From NCBI RefSeq assembly GCF_001310085.1, contig NZ_CP012643.1:2325001-2389000 (forward strand): 64,000 nucleotides of DNA. The letters are read 5' to 3'. The DNA comes from Rufibacter tibetensis (GTDB lineage: Bacteria; Bacteroidota; Bacteroidia; Cytophagales; Hymenobacteraceae). Below, piece by piece: positions 16,173 through 23,706 of this stretch. Below the pieces are notes generated by a model. The model searched no databases. It worked only from the letters and a program-made list of their open reading frames with translations, and was not told where the DNA came from. A program made the position numbers and the translations under genes. Within the stretch, counting starts at the first letter, position 1. Each line of letters starts with the position of its first letter.

Positions 16173-16212
16173 TGTTTGATTACTGTATTTAATGTATGAT
16201 TTACCTGTACAG

Positions 16213-16246
16213 TAAAGATAATCCTGTGCCTTGCAAGTGGCGGAAG
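16213..16246 (-). promoter_or_regulatory. Promoter with shared upstream motif, polymerase-like gene
   Basis: Read on the minus strand: CTTCCGCCACTTGCAAGG, with TTG then exactly 13 bp, then TATCTTTA (a TAnnTTTG-like -7 box). The same arrangement, with the same 13-bp spacing, precedes the helix-turn-helix gene (18362-18396) and the integrase gene (19744-19778). Confidence 0.6.
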
Positions 16247-16773
16247 CTTTAAGAAGGTATTTTCAGGGGAAAAGAAGAAATGATAAAGAGTCAGATTAAA
16301 CTTGTATTTAAAAGGACTACGAAAATGTTCAATAAGTTATTTTAAATGTGTTTGGGTAAGAGAACAGGCCGTTTAGATTGTCGTTTTGCCTTTATTTAGA
16401 TTATAGTATCTATGGTTTGCTTTATACATAAATGTGAACCCGTGCGCTTGAAACAGCTTTAATCTATCCGTTCAGGTGTCGTTTTAAGGAAAGCAAACCA
16501 AAGGGCTTCAAATTGTTTTAGAAGAAGCTTTTCATAGCTTGAATAGGTACCTTTCTCCGCTCTTGGAAAAAGGCATGTTGAAAGGCATTTTTAAATTTAA
16601 ATTATTTAAAATAATCAAATCTATCCATGTATAAGCGGAAAGATTGTGGTTGAAGGCATGAGAACTTGTTGCGATTAGCATCTTTCTCCAAAAAGAGGCA
16701 AAGGTATAGAGTTGATTCAAGCCCAGAAGTATGCTCTTTGAGGCATTATTTTGGAGGTTCAGGAAAAATAGTT

Positions 16774-16787
16774 ACCTTAATTAAGGT
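16774..16787. repeat. Perfect 14-bp palindrome in the element's control region
   Basis: ACCTTAATTAAGGT, about 110 bp before the start of the FtsK-gamma/HNH gene. Could be an operator or part of an origin. Confidence 0.5.
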
Positions 16788-16896
16788 TTAGATGAACCTA
16801 AAAGTAGAACCATTGAAAATGATGACAAACCTACTTCCTCATATAATGTGGATAACGGTAGGTGTAATATTTACCCCTATTTAATTTAAAATTATT

Positions 16897-17883
16897 ATGC
16901 TAAAAAAGTTATTAAGCTTATTTAATGTCAAAAGTGATTTAAAAAACCAAAATAAACTAGAACAGGAAAGCTTTAGTTATGGCTGTGTAGAAGTGATAGA
17001 AGCAGGTACTCCTATAACCTCAATAGAAGAAACTAATGATTCATGTGTTAAGGTTGAAGCAGGTACTCCTATAACCCAAATAGAAGAAACTAATGATTCA
17101 TGTGTTGAAGTTGAAGCAGGTTTTGTATTGACAGAAGAGGAGATAAACTTCTTCATAGAAGAAGAAGTTAGCAGAATGGTTTCAAATGAAAGGTTGAACA
17201 AATTAGAACTAGACCCATTGATAAAAGAAGCTGCGTATGTGATTTCTACTTATCAACAAGCTTCTTCCTCTTTAATCCAAAGAAAATTAAAACTTGGGTA
17301 TAATAGAACTGGCAGAATTATAGACCAATTAGAGCACCTTGGAATAATAGGAGGTTTTAATGGTGTAAACGCGAGGGAGGTTCTAGTAGGTGATCTAGAC
17401 GAAATCAAAAACATTTTAACAAGAGGCTTTGAATACAATCCTAAAAAGGAATACTTTTTAAATAATATTCTACCTCTTAAAAAATATATTATAGAAGAAA
17501 AAGTAAAGGAATATTACGAAAAAGTAGAGATTGAAAATGTAAAAAATTTGAAAAGGAAGCTACGAGAAGAAATTTTAGCTAAAGAAGAGGAGAAAAAGGA
17601 AAAGGATAAACGTGAAACCTTAAGGCAACAGATAATTGATGAATTGTTGATTGAAGGGTTTGATATTGAGCAAGGTTTAACCATGAAAAGGGAACCTATT
17701 CCGCAAGCAGTTCAAGATTTAGTTTGGAATAGAGATAAGGGGCAATGTGTTAATTGTGGAAGTAAAGAAAAATTAGAATTTGATCATATAATACCTTTTT
17801 CAAAAGGAGGTTCAAATACATATAGGAACTTGCAACTTCTGTGCGAAAAGTGTAATAGGCAAAAATCTAATAAAATAGGCTAG
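16897..17883 (+). CDS. FtsK-gamma winged helix fused to HNH endonuclease
   Basis: A 328-residue protein of unusual build. Residues 30-75 hold 2.1 near-identical 19-residue repeats (EAGTPIT.IEETNDSC). Residues 106-165 match the DNA-reading gamma domain of FtsK/SpoIIIE: DPLIKEAAYVISTY, LIQRKLKLGYNRTGRIIDQLE and GVNAREVLV. About 200-250 is a charged coiled coil. Residues 265-328 are an HNH nuclease with Cys284/Cys287, DHIIPFSKGGSN (Asp296, His297) and Cys316/Cys319. FtsK gamma binds KOPS repeats that point to the dif site, so this protein may cut or nick DNA near such repeats. No FtsK motor is present. Transcribed alone from the control region, ending at a two-way terminator. Confidence 0.8.
   Translation: MLKKLLSLFNVKSDLKNQNKLEQESFSYGCVEVIEAGTPITSIEETNDSCVKVEAGTPITQIEETNDSCVEVEAGFVLTEEEINFFIEEEVSRMVSNERLNKLELDPLIKEAAYVISTYQQASSSLIQRKLKLGYNRTGRIIDQLEHLGIIGGFNGVNAREVLVGDLDEIKNILTRGFEYNPKKEYFLNNILPLKKYIIEEKVKEYYEKVEIENVKNLKRKLREEILAKEEEKKEKDKRETLRQQIIDELLIEGFDIEQGLTMKREPIPQAVQDLVWNRDKGQCVNCGSKEKLEFDHIIPFSKGGSNTYRNLQLLCEKCNRQKSNKIG
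16999..17121 (+). repeat. 57-bp in-frame tandem repeat in the HNH fusion gene
   Basis: Copy 1 at 16999-17055, copy 2 at 17056-17112 and a 9-bp start of a third. The two full copies differ at only a few positions, so the duplication is recent and copy number may vary between strains. Confidence 0.9.
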
Positions 17884-17905
17884 TTTTCTCCCTTTACAAA
17901 TAACT

Positions 17906-17956
17906 AAAACGCCCTTTCCACACGCTCCTATAAAGGGCAACATGGAAGGGCGTTTT
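17906..17956. terminator. Two-way terminator between the HNH and helix-turn-helix genes
   Basis: AAAACGCCCTTTCC (17906-17919) pairs with GGAAGGGCGTTTT (17944-17956) with one bulged base. The A-run and T-run on either side let it serve both convergent genes. Confidence 0.8.
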
Positions 17957-17981
17957 GTTTGAATAAATAGTTAAATTAAAA

Positions 17982-18272
17982 TTAATTTACTTTTTTCAAT
18001 GCTGAAATTATTTCACTGCGCTTGAAATATACCCCACGACCATCATCAAAGGAGTATCTGCTAAATATGCCTTTTTTAACTCTTTTATCTAATGTTGGGT
18101 TTGTTATGGTTAACATTTCGCAAACCTCATCTGGTTTAAGTATTTCCTTTTCAATGGAAAAAGCCTTTTTCAATTCGGAAACTAGCAATTCAAGTGAAGG
18201 TTTTAAATATGCCATAGACTCTTGTGCTAACATTTGATAAATTTGATTTGATAAATTTAAATTTTGATTCAT
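17982..18272 (-). CDS. Small helix-turn-helix protein (excisionase/AlpA-like)
   Basis: A 96-residue protein. The second half matches the helix-turn-helix domain of Bacteroidota excisionase-like proteins (ILKPDEVCEMLTITNPTLDKRVKKG, then a short wing and SEIISALKK). The N-terminal 45 residues are helical and may mediate dimerisation. Placed about 180 bp upstream of the integrase gene region but read separately, it is the likely excisionase or directionality and transcription factor of the element. Its own promoter has the shared CACTTGTAAG motif, which makes autoregulation plausible. Confidence 0.75.
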   Translation of the reverse strand: MNQNLNLSNQIYQMLAQESMAYLKPSLELLVSELKKAFSIEKEILKPDEVCEMLTITNPTLDKRVKKGIFSRYSFDDGRGVYFKRSEIISALKKVN

Positions 18273-18361
18273 CTTTTAATTAATTTATTGTTAATAATTT
18301 ATTTCAATACAAGGTGTTGGTTGTAGTGATTTGAGCTATATCTACCTTGTAGTATCTAATG

Positions 18362-18396
18362 CAAATTTAACCATTGTACTTACAAGTGAACGAAGG
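18362..18396 (-). promoter_or_regulatory. Promoter with shared upstream motif, helix-turn-helix gene
   Basis: On the minus strand: CCTTCGTTCACTTGTAAG, with TTG then exactly 13 bp, then TAAATTTG, a perfect TAnnTTTG -7 box. The start codon is about 90 bp downstream. Confidence 0.7.
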
Positions 18397-18452
18397 TTAT
18401 TTTAATTATTTCCTCTTGTTTAGTAAAAAATCAAGGCCATTAGTCCCTGTAT

Positions 18453-19715
18453 TCATCTTGTCCATGCACTCTTCATTTGCTTGTTTCTAATAATCTTATC
18501 GCTTCCTAAATATCTATGTAAAGTTCTGGCATCTTCATGTCCTGTATTATCCATTATAGACTTGTCATTCATTCCTCTCTGGCTTGACACAGTTACATAG
18601 GTTCTTCTGGCTGTATGGGTTGTAATGAAGTTGTATTTGGGACCCGATCTTTCAACTGCTTTCTTTCCAGAATACCTTCTGTCTACAATATGTCCGTTTA
18701 TCTCTGCCAATTTTCCCAATTCTTTCAAATAGACATTTATCTTTTGGTTCGTGATTCTTTCAAATACAAAATCGTTCTTGTTACTTGTGGAACGGATATC
18801 TAGAATTGCTAATGCATCTGGTGTTAACAGTATTTCTAGTTTTTTCTGCTTGTTTCCTTTTTGTTGAAATAGGTGCCACTCTAATTCATTATTGTCGTTT
18901 TTCACTAGTTCGCCCCATTTTAAATTTGCCACGTCTGAAAACCGTTGGGCGGTGAGGCATTGAAAGCAGAACATGTCACGGACTTTGGATAACCTGTCAT
19001 TTCCTGTCAAATCAAGGTCTAGTAACTTCCCGAACTCGTTGTATGTTAGATAGATTACTTGCGGTTTAGTTTTAGGGGTTTTGAAGCTTTTAAAAGTAGT
19101 AACTCCATGGTGTCCCTTTTGCAAAGCCCATTCAAGATACACCTTCAAACATTCCATGTACTTACTAACAGTATCATTCTTCTGCTTTCTCGTTCCAGTA
19201 AGGTAATTTTTGAAGTGTTTTTCAAAAAGGGTGTCTATTGTATCAAACCGTACAATAGTATTGTGTTTTGCCTCAAACTCCTTAATTAAGAAAATAAACG
19301 TTTTATACTTTTTAAGGGTTAATTCCTTGACTTCAAGGCTCTTTTCTTCAAAAAAATCGGCGTACCTTTCTTTGAAGTCCAAAATTTCAGCCTCATGTCT
19401 TAGGTTCTTTTTGCCTAGTATGTGCGCCTTTAAAGATTTTGGTTCTGGAATGGTATTCTTGATGGTGAACGTTTTAAAGGATTCAAGTGCATCCTTTTCC
19501 CAAGTGCCAAGCTTCTCTTTGTACTCCATGTAATTCATAAAGCTTTTTTTGGGGAGCTTGGTCTTGCTATCCCAATTGTTTGGCGCAATGCTTAAACCAG
19601 ACGACATTCTTAACCTTTTTCCATAGTAGGAAAAACTGGCAAATATGAGGGTTTCTACTTTTGATTTTTCGTTTGTGCTGTCTTTCAAATAGAAGCTTAC
19701 GGCTTTTTCTTTCAT
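18453..19715 (-). CDS. Tyrosine recombinase (site-specific integrase) of the element
   Basis: A 420-residue integrase of the Bacteroidota type, with an N-terminal arm-binding domain (residues 1-105), a SAM-like core-binding domain (about 108-205) and a catalytic domain (about 220-415). The catalytic set is complete: Arg258 in TAQRFSDV, HTARR with His367 and Arg370, His393 in GHEDARTLHRYLG and Tyr402. It sits at the right end of the element, about 235 bp from attR, and so is the enzyme that recombines the 18-bp tRNA repeat. Its promoter shares its design with two other element genes. Confidence 0.93.
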   Translation of the reverse strand: MKEKAVSFYLKDSTNEKSKVETLIFASFSYYGKRLRMSSGLSIAPNNWDSKTKLPKKSFMNYMEYKEKLGTWEKDALESFKTFTIKNTIPEPKSLKAHILGKKNLRHEAEILDFKERYADFFEEKSLEVKELTLKKYKTFIFLIKEFEAKHNTIVRFDTIDTLFEKHFKNYLTGTRKQKNDTVSKYMECLKVYLEWALQKGHHGVTTFKSFKTPKTKPQVIYLTYNEFGKLLDLDLTGNDRLSKVRDMFCFQCLTAQRFSDVANLKWGELVKNDNNELEWHLFQQKGNKQKKLEILLTPDALAILDIRSTSNKNDFVFERITNQKINVYLKELGKLAEINGHIVDRRYSGKKAVERSGPKYNFITTHTARRTYVTVSSQRGMNDKSIMDNTGHEDARTLHRYLGSDKIIRNKQMKSAWTR

Positions 19716-19743
19716 TTCTTATCTATACTTCACTTAGCTTAAA

Positions 19744-19778
19744 CAAAGGTATATCGGTCGCTTACAAGTGGAAGAAGG
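19744..19778 (-). promoter_or_regulatory. Promoter with shared upstream motif, integrase gene
   Basis: On the minus strand: CCTTCTTCCACTTGTAAG, with TTG then exactly 13 bp, then TACCTTTG (perfect TAnnTTTG). It starts about 30-60 bp before the integrase start codon. Confidence 0.7.
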
Positions 19779-19818
19779 TTTTCTGTACTATTTTCTACTC
19801 TCTCCCAATAATGGTAAG

Positions 19819-19841
19819 CAGGTGACCAAAAGGTGACCAAA
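19819..19841 (+). promoter_or_regulatory. Candidate integrase arm-type sites, right end
   Basis: Two direct GGTGACCAAA repeats in tandem, matching the doublet at 10119-10138 near the left end in sequence and orientation. Confidence 0.45.
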
Positions 19842-19951
19842 ATGCTTTAATCACTTTTAATTAGTTTTACCTTAACTATGTGAAATGATGGAATGAAGCC
19901 GTTCTAGGGCCGTTTTGGTTAAGATTGGTATAAGTGAGATAAAGAACTCGT

Positions 19952-19969
19952 AGTCCTGTTCCCGCTACC
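19952..19969 (+). repeat. attR, 18-bp direct repeat
   Basis: Exact copy of AGTCCTGTTCCCGCTACC from the tRNA 3' end. The bases before it do not continue the tRNA, so this is the displaced end of the original locus. Confidence 0.9.
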
Positions 19970-20371
19970 TCAGATAAAAGCCTTGTAAGGAAACTTGCAA
20001 GGCTTTTTCGTTTTGCAGGTGTACAAGAAGAAAATTTTCTCTTAACTGGATGTTCATAGGAATGATTAGGGCTTGAATCTCATCCAACTCATATTCTACT
20101 CAGCAAACGAACTAATGCTGATACTCAGAAAATTATTGTATTAAACAATTTCAATATAAAATATACTTTTGCTTGTATTAGGTGAAATAATACTTACCTT
20201 CAAGCTCCTCCTGCCTATTCTCTTCTTAAAGGGCATATAGCCTGTGCTTTGTTCCTTTTAACCAGTTGACTAGAGATTTAGAATCTGAATAACACTTTAT
20301 TCCAGTTTTGGCTTTGCACCCAAACATACATTCTATCAAATCTTATGTGTAACATCTAAACTCGGTTAAGA
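19970..20371. other. Gene-free flank right of the element
   Basis: 402 bp. It begins with the probable native tRNA terminator (19980-20008). The remainder is AT-rich and holds the upstream region of the SnoaL-like gene; no further gene or repeat was recognised. Confidence 0.5.
19980..20008 (+). terminator. Probable native terminator of the initiator tRNA gene, displaced by the element
   Basis: GCCTTGTAAG and CTTGCAAGGC form the stem, with TTTTT after it. It is near-identical to the hairpin at 10079-10109 that now follows the tRNA. Confidence 0.7.
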
Positions 20372-20926
20372 ATGAAAAGAACAATTAAAAGAAGTCTGCT
20401 TTTTGGAGCATGCGTACTGTTTGGATTTGTAGCTACGGCACAAACTAAATCTACATCCACTGCTAAAAGCGGGTATAACAGTAAGGTGGTAGAAAACCCC
20501 AATGCTGATGCAGACATAAAGGTTGTCAGCGATTTTCTTCATGCACTTGTGGCAGCAGACATGGCCAAAGCTAAAACCCTGATGACAAGTTCCTATAAAG
20601 GCTATGGGCCATCTTCTGCTGATTCACTTACTAGTGAGCAAACCATTAGCCAATGGGAGCAGATTCATAAGGCTAGGACCAATGAAAAAATAGGTCAAGA
20701 TTTAAAACACGCAACATTTCGTGTTAAATCGGGAGTGACGAAGGGAGACTGGGTATCTATATGGGGGAATTATAGTTTTACTCAAATGGGGAAAAACATT
20801 ACTACCCCTTTTCAATTCACAGCTCATGTAATAAACGGCAAAATTGATTATAGCAAAATCTATTATGACAATATGCATGTAGCGAAGCTTCTTGGGTACA
20901 AAATAACTCCTCCGGAGAGTAAATAA
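20372..20926 (+). CDS. Exported NTF2/SnoaL-like protein
   Basis: A 184-residue protein with a signal peptide (cleavage near ATAQ), then a low-complexity Thr/Ser/Lys stretch and one NTF2/SnoaL-like domain (about residues 47-175). The domain opens with IKVVSDFLHALVAADMAKAKTLM and has the usual late WVSIWGNY strand. Such domains in exported Bacteroidota proteins are usually of unknown function. It is the first host gene right of the element and ends upstream of a strong terminator. Family call moderate, role unknown. Confidence 0.65.
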   Translation: MKRTIKRSLLFGACVLFGFVATAQTKSTSTAKSGYNSKVVENPNADADIKVVSDFLHALVAADMAKAKTLMTSSYKGYGPSSADSLTSEQTISQWEQIHKARTNEKIGQDLKHATFRVKSGVTKGDWVSIWGNYSFTQMGKNITTPFQFTAHVINGKIDYSKIYYDNMHVAKLLGYKITPPESK

Positions 20927-21084
20927 TACCTACCTATCCATTGCACTGTAAAACAGAAATATTGACAACAGAAACACAAGTAAGCCATATTGTGGCTGTG
21001 TCATCAAGAATCAAAAAAGAGGAACTGTAATTAACAGTGCCTCTTTTTTGATCAAAGAAATAATTAGCTTTATTATACATTTAA
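20927..21084. other. Intergenic region with terminator
   Basis: Part of a 413-bp gap before the STAS-like gene. It holds the terminator at 21010-21052. The rest of the gap is the M14 pseudogene fragment and about 75 bp of unassigned sequence. Confidence 0.5.
21010..21052. terminator. Two-way terminator after the SnoaL-like gene
   Basis: ATCAAAAAAGAGG (21010-21022) pairs perfectly with CCTCTTTTTTGAT (21040-21052), with an inner ACTGT/ACAGT stem. It is A-rich on one side and T-rich on the other, so it works in both directions. Confidence 0.85.
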
Positions 21085-21262
21085 TGCGTGCCAACTGAGG
21101 CCGAGAAAGTGGCTAAGCCGTCCTTCCGGTAAACTTGTCCTTATGCCCAGCCACTCCGGAACGGTTTAACGGTAGCGAATAAAGCCAGTGGCTTTTCTAC
21201 TCCGGGCATCAGGGGTAGTTTGTACACAAGGTTGTTGTAAAAGTGATCTGCGGTGCTGCAGA
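21085..21262 (-). pseudogene. Fragment of an M14 carboxypeptidase paralogue
   Basis: The minus-strand translation of this stretch matches the C-terminal part of the intact M14 peptidase 5 kb away (26178-28967): FYNNLVYKL against YFDNSPVFKL, then VKPFRSGWA against DKPLRSGWA, then GQVYRKDGLATFSASVGT against GQAYLKDGVTAFSAPVGAGT. A stop codon stands in place of a Trp in the middle, and the fragment ends shortly after. There is no open upstream domain. A decayed tandem or relocated duplicate in the same orientation. Confidence 0.8.
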
Positions 21263-21339
21263 ACAGTTTTATACTTACAACAATTTATCTTTAGCATTCC
21301 CGGCAGAAGGAGTGATGTAGCCGAGGTAAAAGACGAAAC

Positions 21340-21756
21340 CTAAGCTGGAGTAGTGATAGGTTCTCTCAACCAGGCTACAGCCATAATCCTATTAGAAAAC
21401 TCCTTCGTAATCATCTCCCCTTGGCCTTCTGCTCTTCTGTAGATCTGTTCTACCGCCGTGCGGTTAAAGAAATCTTCTGATACCAGTACCGCATTGCGTC
21501 TTAAGGCAGACTGCTGAAGCCGGGGCAGAATGTTCTCTACAAACCACTCCTGGTCTACCGGACGAATGGCTTTCATCTTTCTATTATCGCCGAGCCATCT
21601 TAGCAACTTGCGTTCCTCTATAAGCCGGACACAGTTTGTGATGGCCTCCCGGAACTCCTGGCTGTTTAGAAAGCCGTTCCATACAGCCATTCCTAGCTGC
21701 GACTCCTCCTCGTAAGTGATAGTAACTACATGGTTCTCGTAGTAAACTGTAGCCAT
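21340..21756 (-). CDS. STAS/SEC14-like (SpoIIAA-type) small protein
   Basis: A 138-residue protein with the fold pattern of the STAS/SpoIIAA-like proteins common in this family: VYYENHVVTITYEEESQ opening, ERKLLRWLGDNRKMKAI in the middle and a late AVAWLREP strand. There is no conserved phosphoserine site apparent and no partner kinase nearby. It is probably cytoplasmic and may be regulatory, but no target is known. Monocistronic. The family call rests on general similarity and length. Confidence 0.55.
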   Translation of the reverse strand: MATVYYENHVVTITYEEESQLGMAVWNGFLNSQEFREAITNCVRLIEERKLLRWLGDNRKMKAIRPVDQEWFVENILPRLQQSALRRNAVLVSEDFFNRTAVEQIYRRAEGQGEMITKEFSNRIMAVAWLREPITTPA

Positions 21757-22266
21757 TAATTGGATATCTTAAGCTTATAAGTATCTAACAAATATAAGGT
21801 CCTTTCCCCTACAGATAACGATAAGCCTAAGCTAAATCTGAAATATTCTGTTCAATCAGAAGCTTAAAGCCTGGCTTTGCACTAGATGTTGAAAAAAGAT
21901 AATGGGCTGAATTACTAAATAAACCCAGATTCCTTGAAGGGTAAGACGAAAGGAGACTCACAAAGCTTTTCGCCCCCATAAATTCCTTTAATAAAAGTTA
22001 TGGCAAGAAGAAGGTGTTATTTTAATGCACCATTTCATATTAAAAAAGACGGCAGCTATAGAGCCGCCGCTTTTATAATATCCAAACTAACAAACAGCAC
22101 AAAGGTAGAAAGACGTTTTCAGGGAAAAACCAGGCAAGTAGAACCTTAATGAAAGGATAATATAACTGGGCTACTGTTGTATGCTTCAGGCGTAGAGGAC
22201 AGGCTTTTCTTGGTCTTTATAGCAATGATTTGCATCAGATTCCTCTTCCCTACTCACTTCCTTTGC
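21757..22266. other. Gene-free 510-bp region
   Basis: Contains the terminator of the GH1 operon (22042-22075) and the upstream region of the STAS-like gene. No further feature was recognised. Confidence 0.5.
22042..22075 (-). terminator. Terminator of the LpxH-like/glycosyltransferase/GH1 operon
   Basis: On the minus strand GGCGGC and GCCGTC pair around tctatagct and are followed by TTTTTT. Confidence 0.65.
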
Positions 22267-23643
22267 TCAACCTTGGGCCAGAAATTGACTGAACCAATGA
22301 CCTGAACTTTTAACAATGCGCTCTTGGGTTTCGAAGTCCACATAAACCAATCCGAAGCGGGGATGGTATCCTTCTGCCCACTCAAAATTGTCACTGAACG
22401 ACCACACGAAATACCCTTCTACCTTTACTCCTTCCTGCCGGGCACGCAGCACTTGCCTCAGGTACCTTTGTAAGTACTCTACCCTGTCCGGGTCATTTAC
22501 CTGTCCGTCTTTCACCGTGTCCGGGAAAGCGGCCCCGTTCTCAGTGATAATGATCTTCTTGATGCCGGTATAGGCATTGAACCGGTGCAGCATGTGGTAA
22601 ATGGCTTCTGGGTACACCTCCCAGCCCATAACCGTGAGCGGAACTCCTCGCCTAGCGGCAGGAACCAGTTTGGCTTGCAAAAACGGAGTAAAAAAGGAGT
22701 ACTTCACCAGTTCCCGCGTGTAGTTCTGCAGGCCTATAAAATCGAAATCGAAGGCCATTCGGTTCTCGTCTCCGGGTTCAAAGAATTTCTCTATCCGGTT
22801 CAGATAGGGAATGTCTTTGAAGGGGTAGCCCAAGCCTAAGGAAGGTTCCAGAAACAAGCGGTTCAACAGGGCATCTACCCGGCGGGCGGCTTTTTGGTCA
22901 CGTTCCAAGTTACGGTACGGCTCAATGTGCGAACAGGAAAAGGTGGTACCTATTTCAGCTTGGGGCAAGAGCTGCTTCAGAATTCGCCCTCCTTCTGCCT
23001 GGCATAACGTGGCATGATGAGTAGCCGCCAGGAAAGCATTGATGTTCCGGCGTCCGGGTGCGTGGATGCCCAGGAAGTAGCCGGCCCCCACAAAGGCCAT
23101 GGGCTCGTTCAAAACCATCCAATGGTTTACCCGGTCCCCGTATCTGGAGGCGCAGAGCTGCACGTATTCAGAGAACCACTGCACTACATCTCGGTTGGTC
23201 CACCCGCCTTGCCTCTCCAGCGCTGCGGGAAGATCCCAGTGATACAGAGTAACCCAAGGTTCTATGCCCCGGCTCAGGCAGTTGTCAATCAGGCGGTCAT
23301 AGTAGTCCAACCCTTTTTGGTTCACAGACCCGGTTCCTCCGGGCAAAATCCTGGGCCATGAAAGCGAGAAGCGAAAATTGGGGATGTGCATGGACCTCAT
23401 CAGGTCCAGATCATCGGGAAAGCGGTTATAGAAATCGCAGGTATGGTTGGCGTGCAGCCCTTGCAGTACCTTTTTCTTGGTGTTGGTAAAATCGTCCCAG
23501 ATAGAAGGACCCTTTCCATCTGCCTCATGCGCTCCTTCAATCTGGTAAGCCGCCGTAGAAACGCCCCATTTAAATTCTTTTCCGAAAGCCTTTTTGTGTA
23601 ATCCGTCCTGGTACTGTGGTGCTGGGTGATCCTGTTCAATCAT
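22267..23643 (-). CDS. GH1 family beta-glucosidase
   Basis: A 458-residue glycoside hydrolase family 1 enzyme. The acid/base is Glu180 in WMVLNEP and the nucleophile Glu368 in IITENG. The N terminus has FKWGVSTAAYQIEGA, typical of the TIM barrel start. No signal peptide is seen, so it is probably cytoplasmic, hydrolysing beta-glucosides or beta-galactosides. It is third in an apparent operon after an LpxH-like enzyme and a glycosyltransferase (63 bp gap), so its natural substrate may be a product or an intermediate of that glycosyltransferase. That link is inference. Confidence 0.92.
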   Translation of the reverse strand: MIEQDHPAPQYQDGLHKKAFGKEFKWGVSTAAYQIEGAHEADGKGPSIWDDFTNTKKKVLQGLHANHTCDFYNRFPDDLDLMRSMHIPNFRFSLSWPRILPGGTGSVNQKGLDYYDRLIDNCLSRGIEPWVTLYHWDLPAALERQGGWTNRDVVQWFSEYVQLCASRYGDRVNHWMVLNEPMAFVGAGYFLGIHAPGRRNINAFLAATHHATLCQAEGGRILKQLLPQAEIGTTFSCSHIEPYRNLERDQKAARRVDALLNRLFLEPSLGLGYPFKDIPYLNRIEKFFEPGDENRMAFDFDFIGLQNYTRELVKYSFFTPFLQAKLVPAARRGVPLTVMGWEVYPEAIYHMLHRFNAYTGIKKIIITENGAAFPDTVKDGQVNDPDRVEYLQRYLRQVLRARQEGVKVEGYFVWSFSDNFEWAEGYHPRFGLVYVDFETQERIVKSSGHWFSQFLAQG

Positions 23644-23706
23644 GTACTCGTTGCCTGTATGGTAAGCCGTCAGATGCGTTTTTAAGAGGGAAACGTTTCT
23701 GCGCTC

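Larger units (their letters stand above)
16173..16896. other. 724-bp divergent intergenic region, possible control or replication region
   Basis: The largest gene-free stretch inside the element. It contains the promoter of the polymerase-like gene (16213-16246), the AT-rich run near 16585-16620, a perfect palindrome ACCTTAATTAAGGT at 16774-16787 and the leader of the FtsK-gamma/HNH gene. A 62-codon minus-strand frame near 16532 has no support. The AT-rich core, palindrome and position beside a polymerase-like gene would suit an origin, which is inference. Confidence 0.45.

Noticed and set aside
16532-16720. 62-codon minus-strand frame in the element's control region
   Set aside because: No domain, unusual composition and inside AT-rich non-coding sequence.
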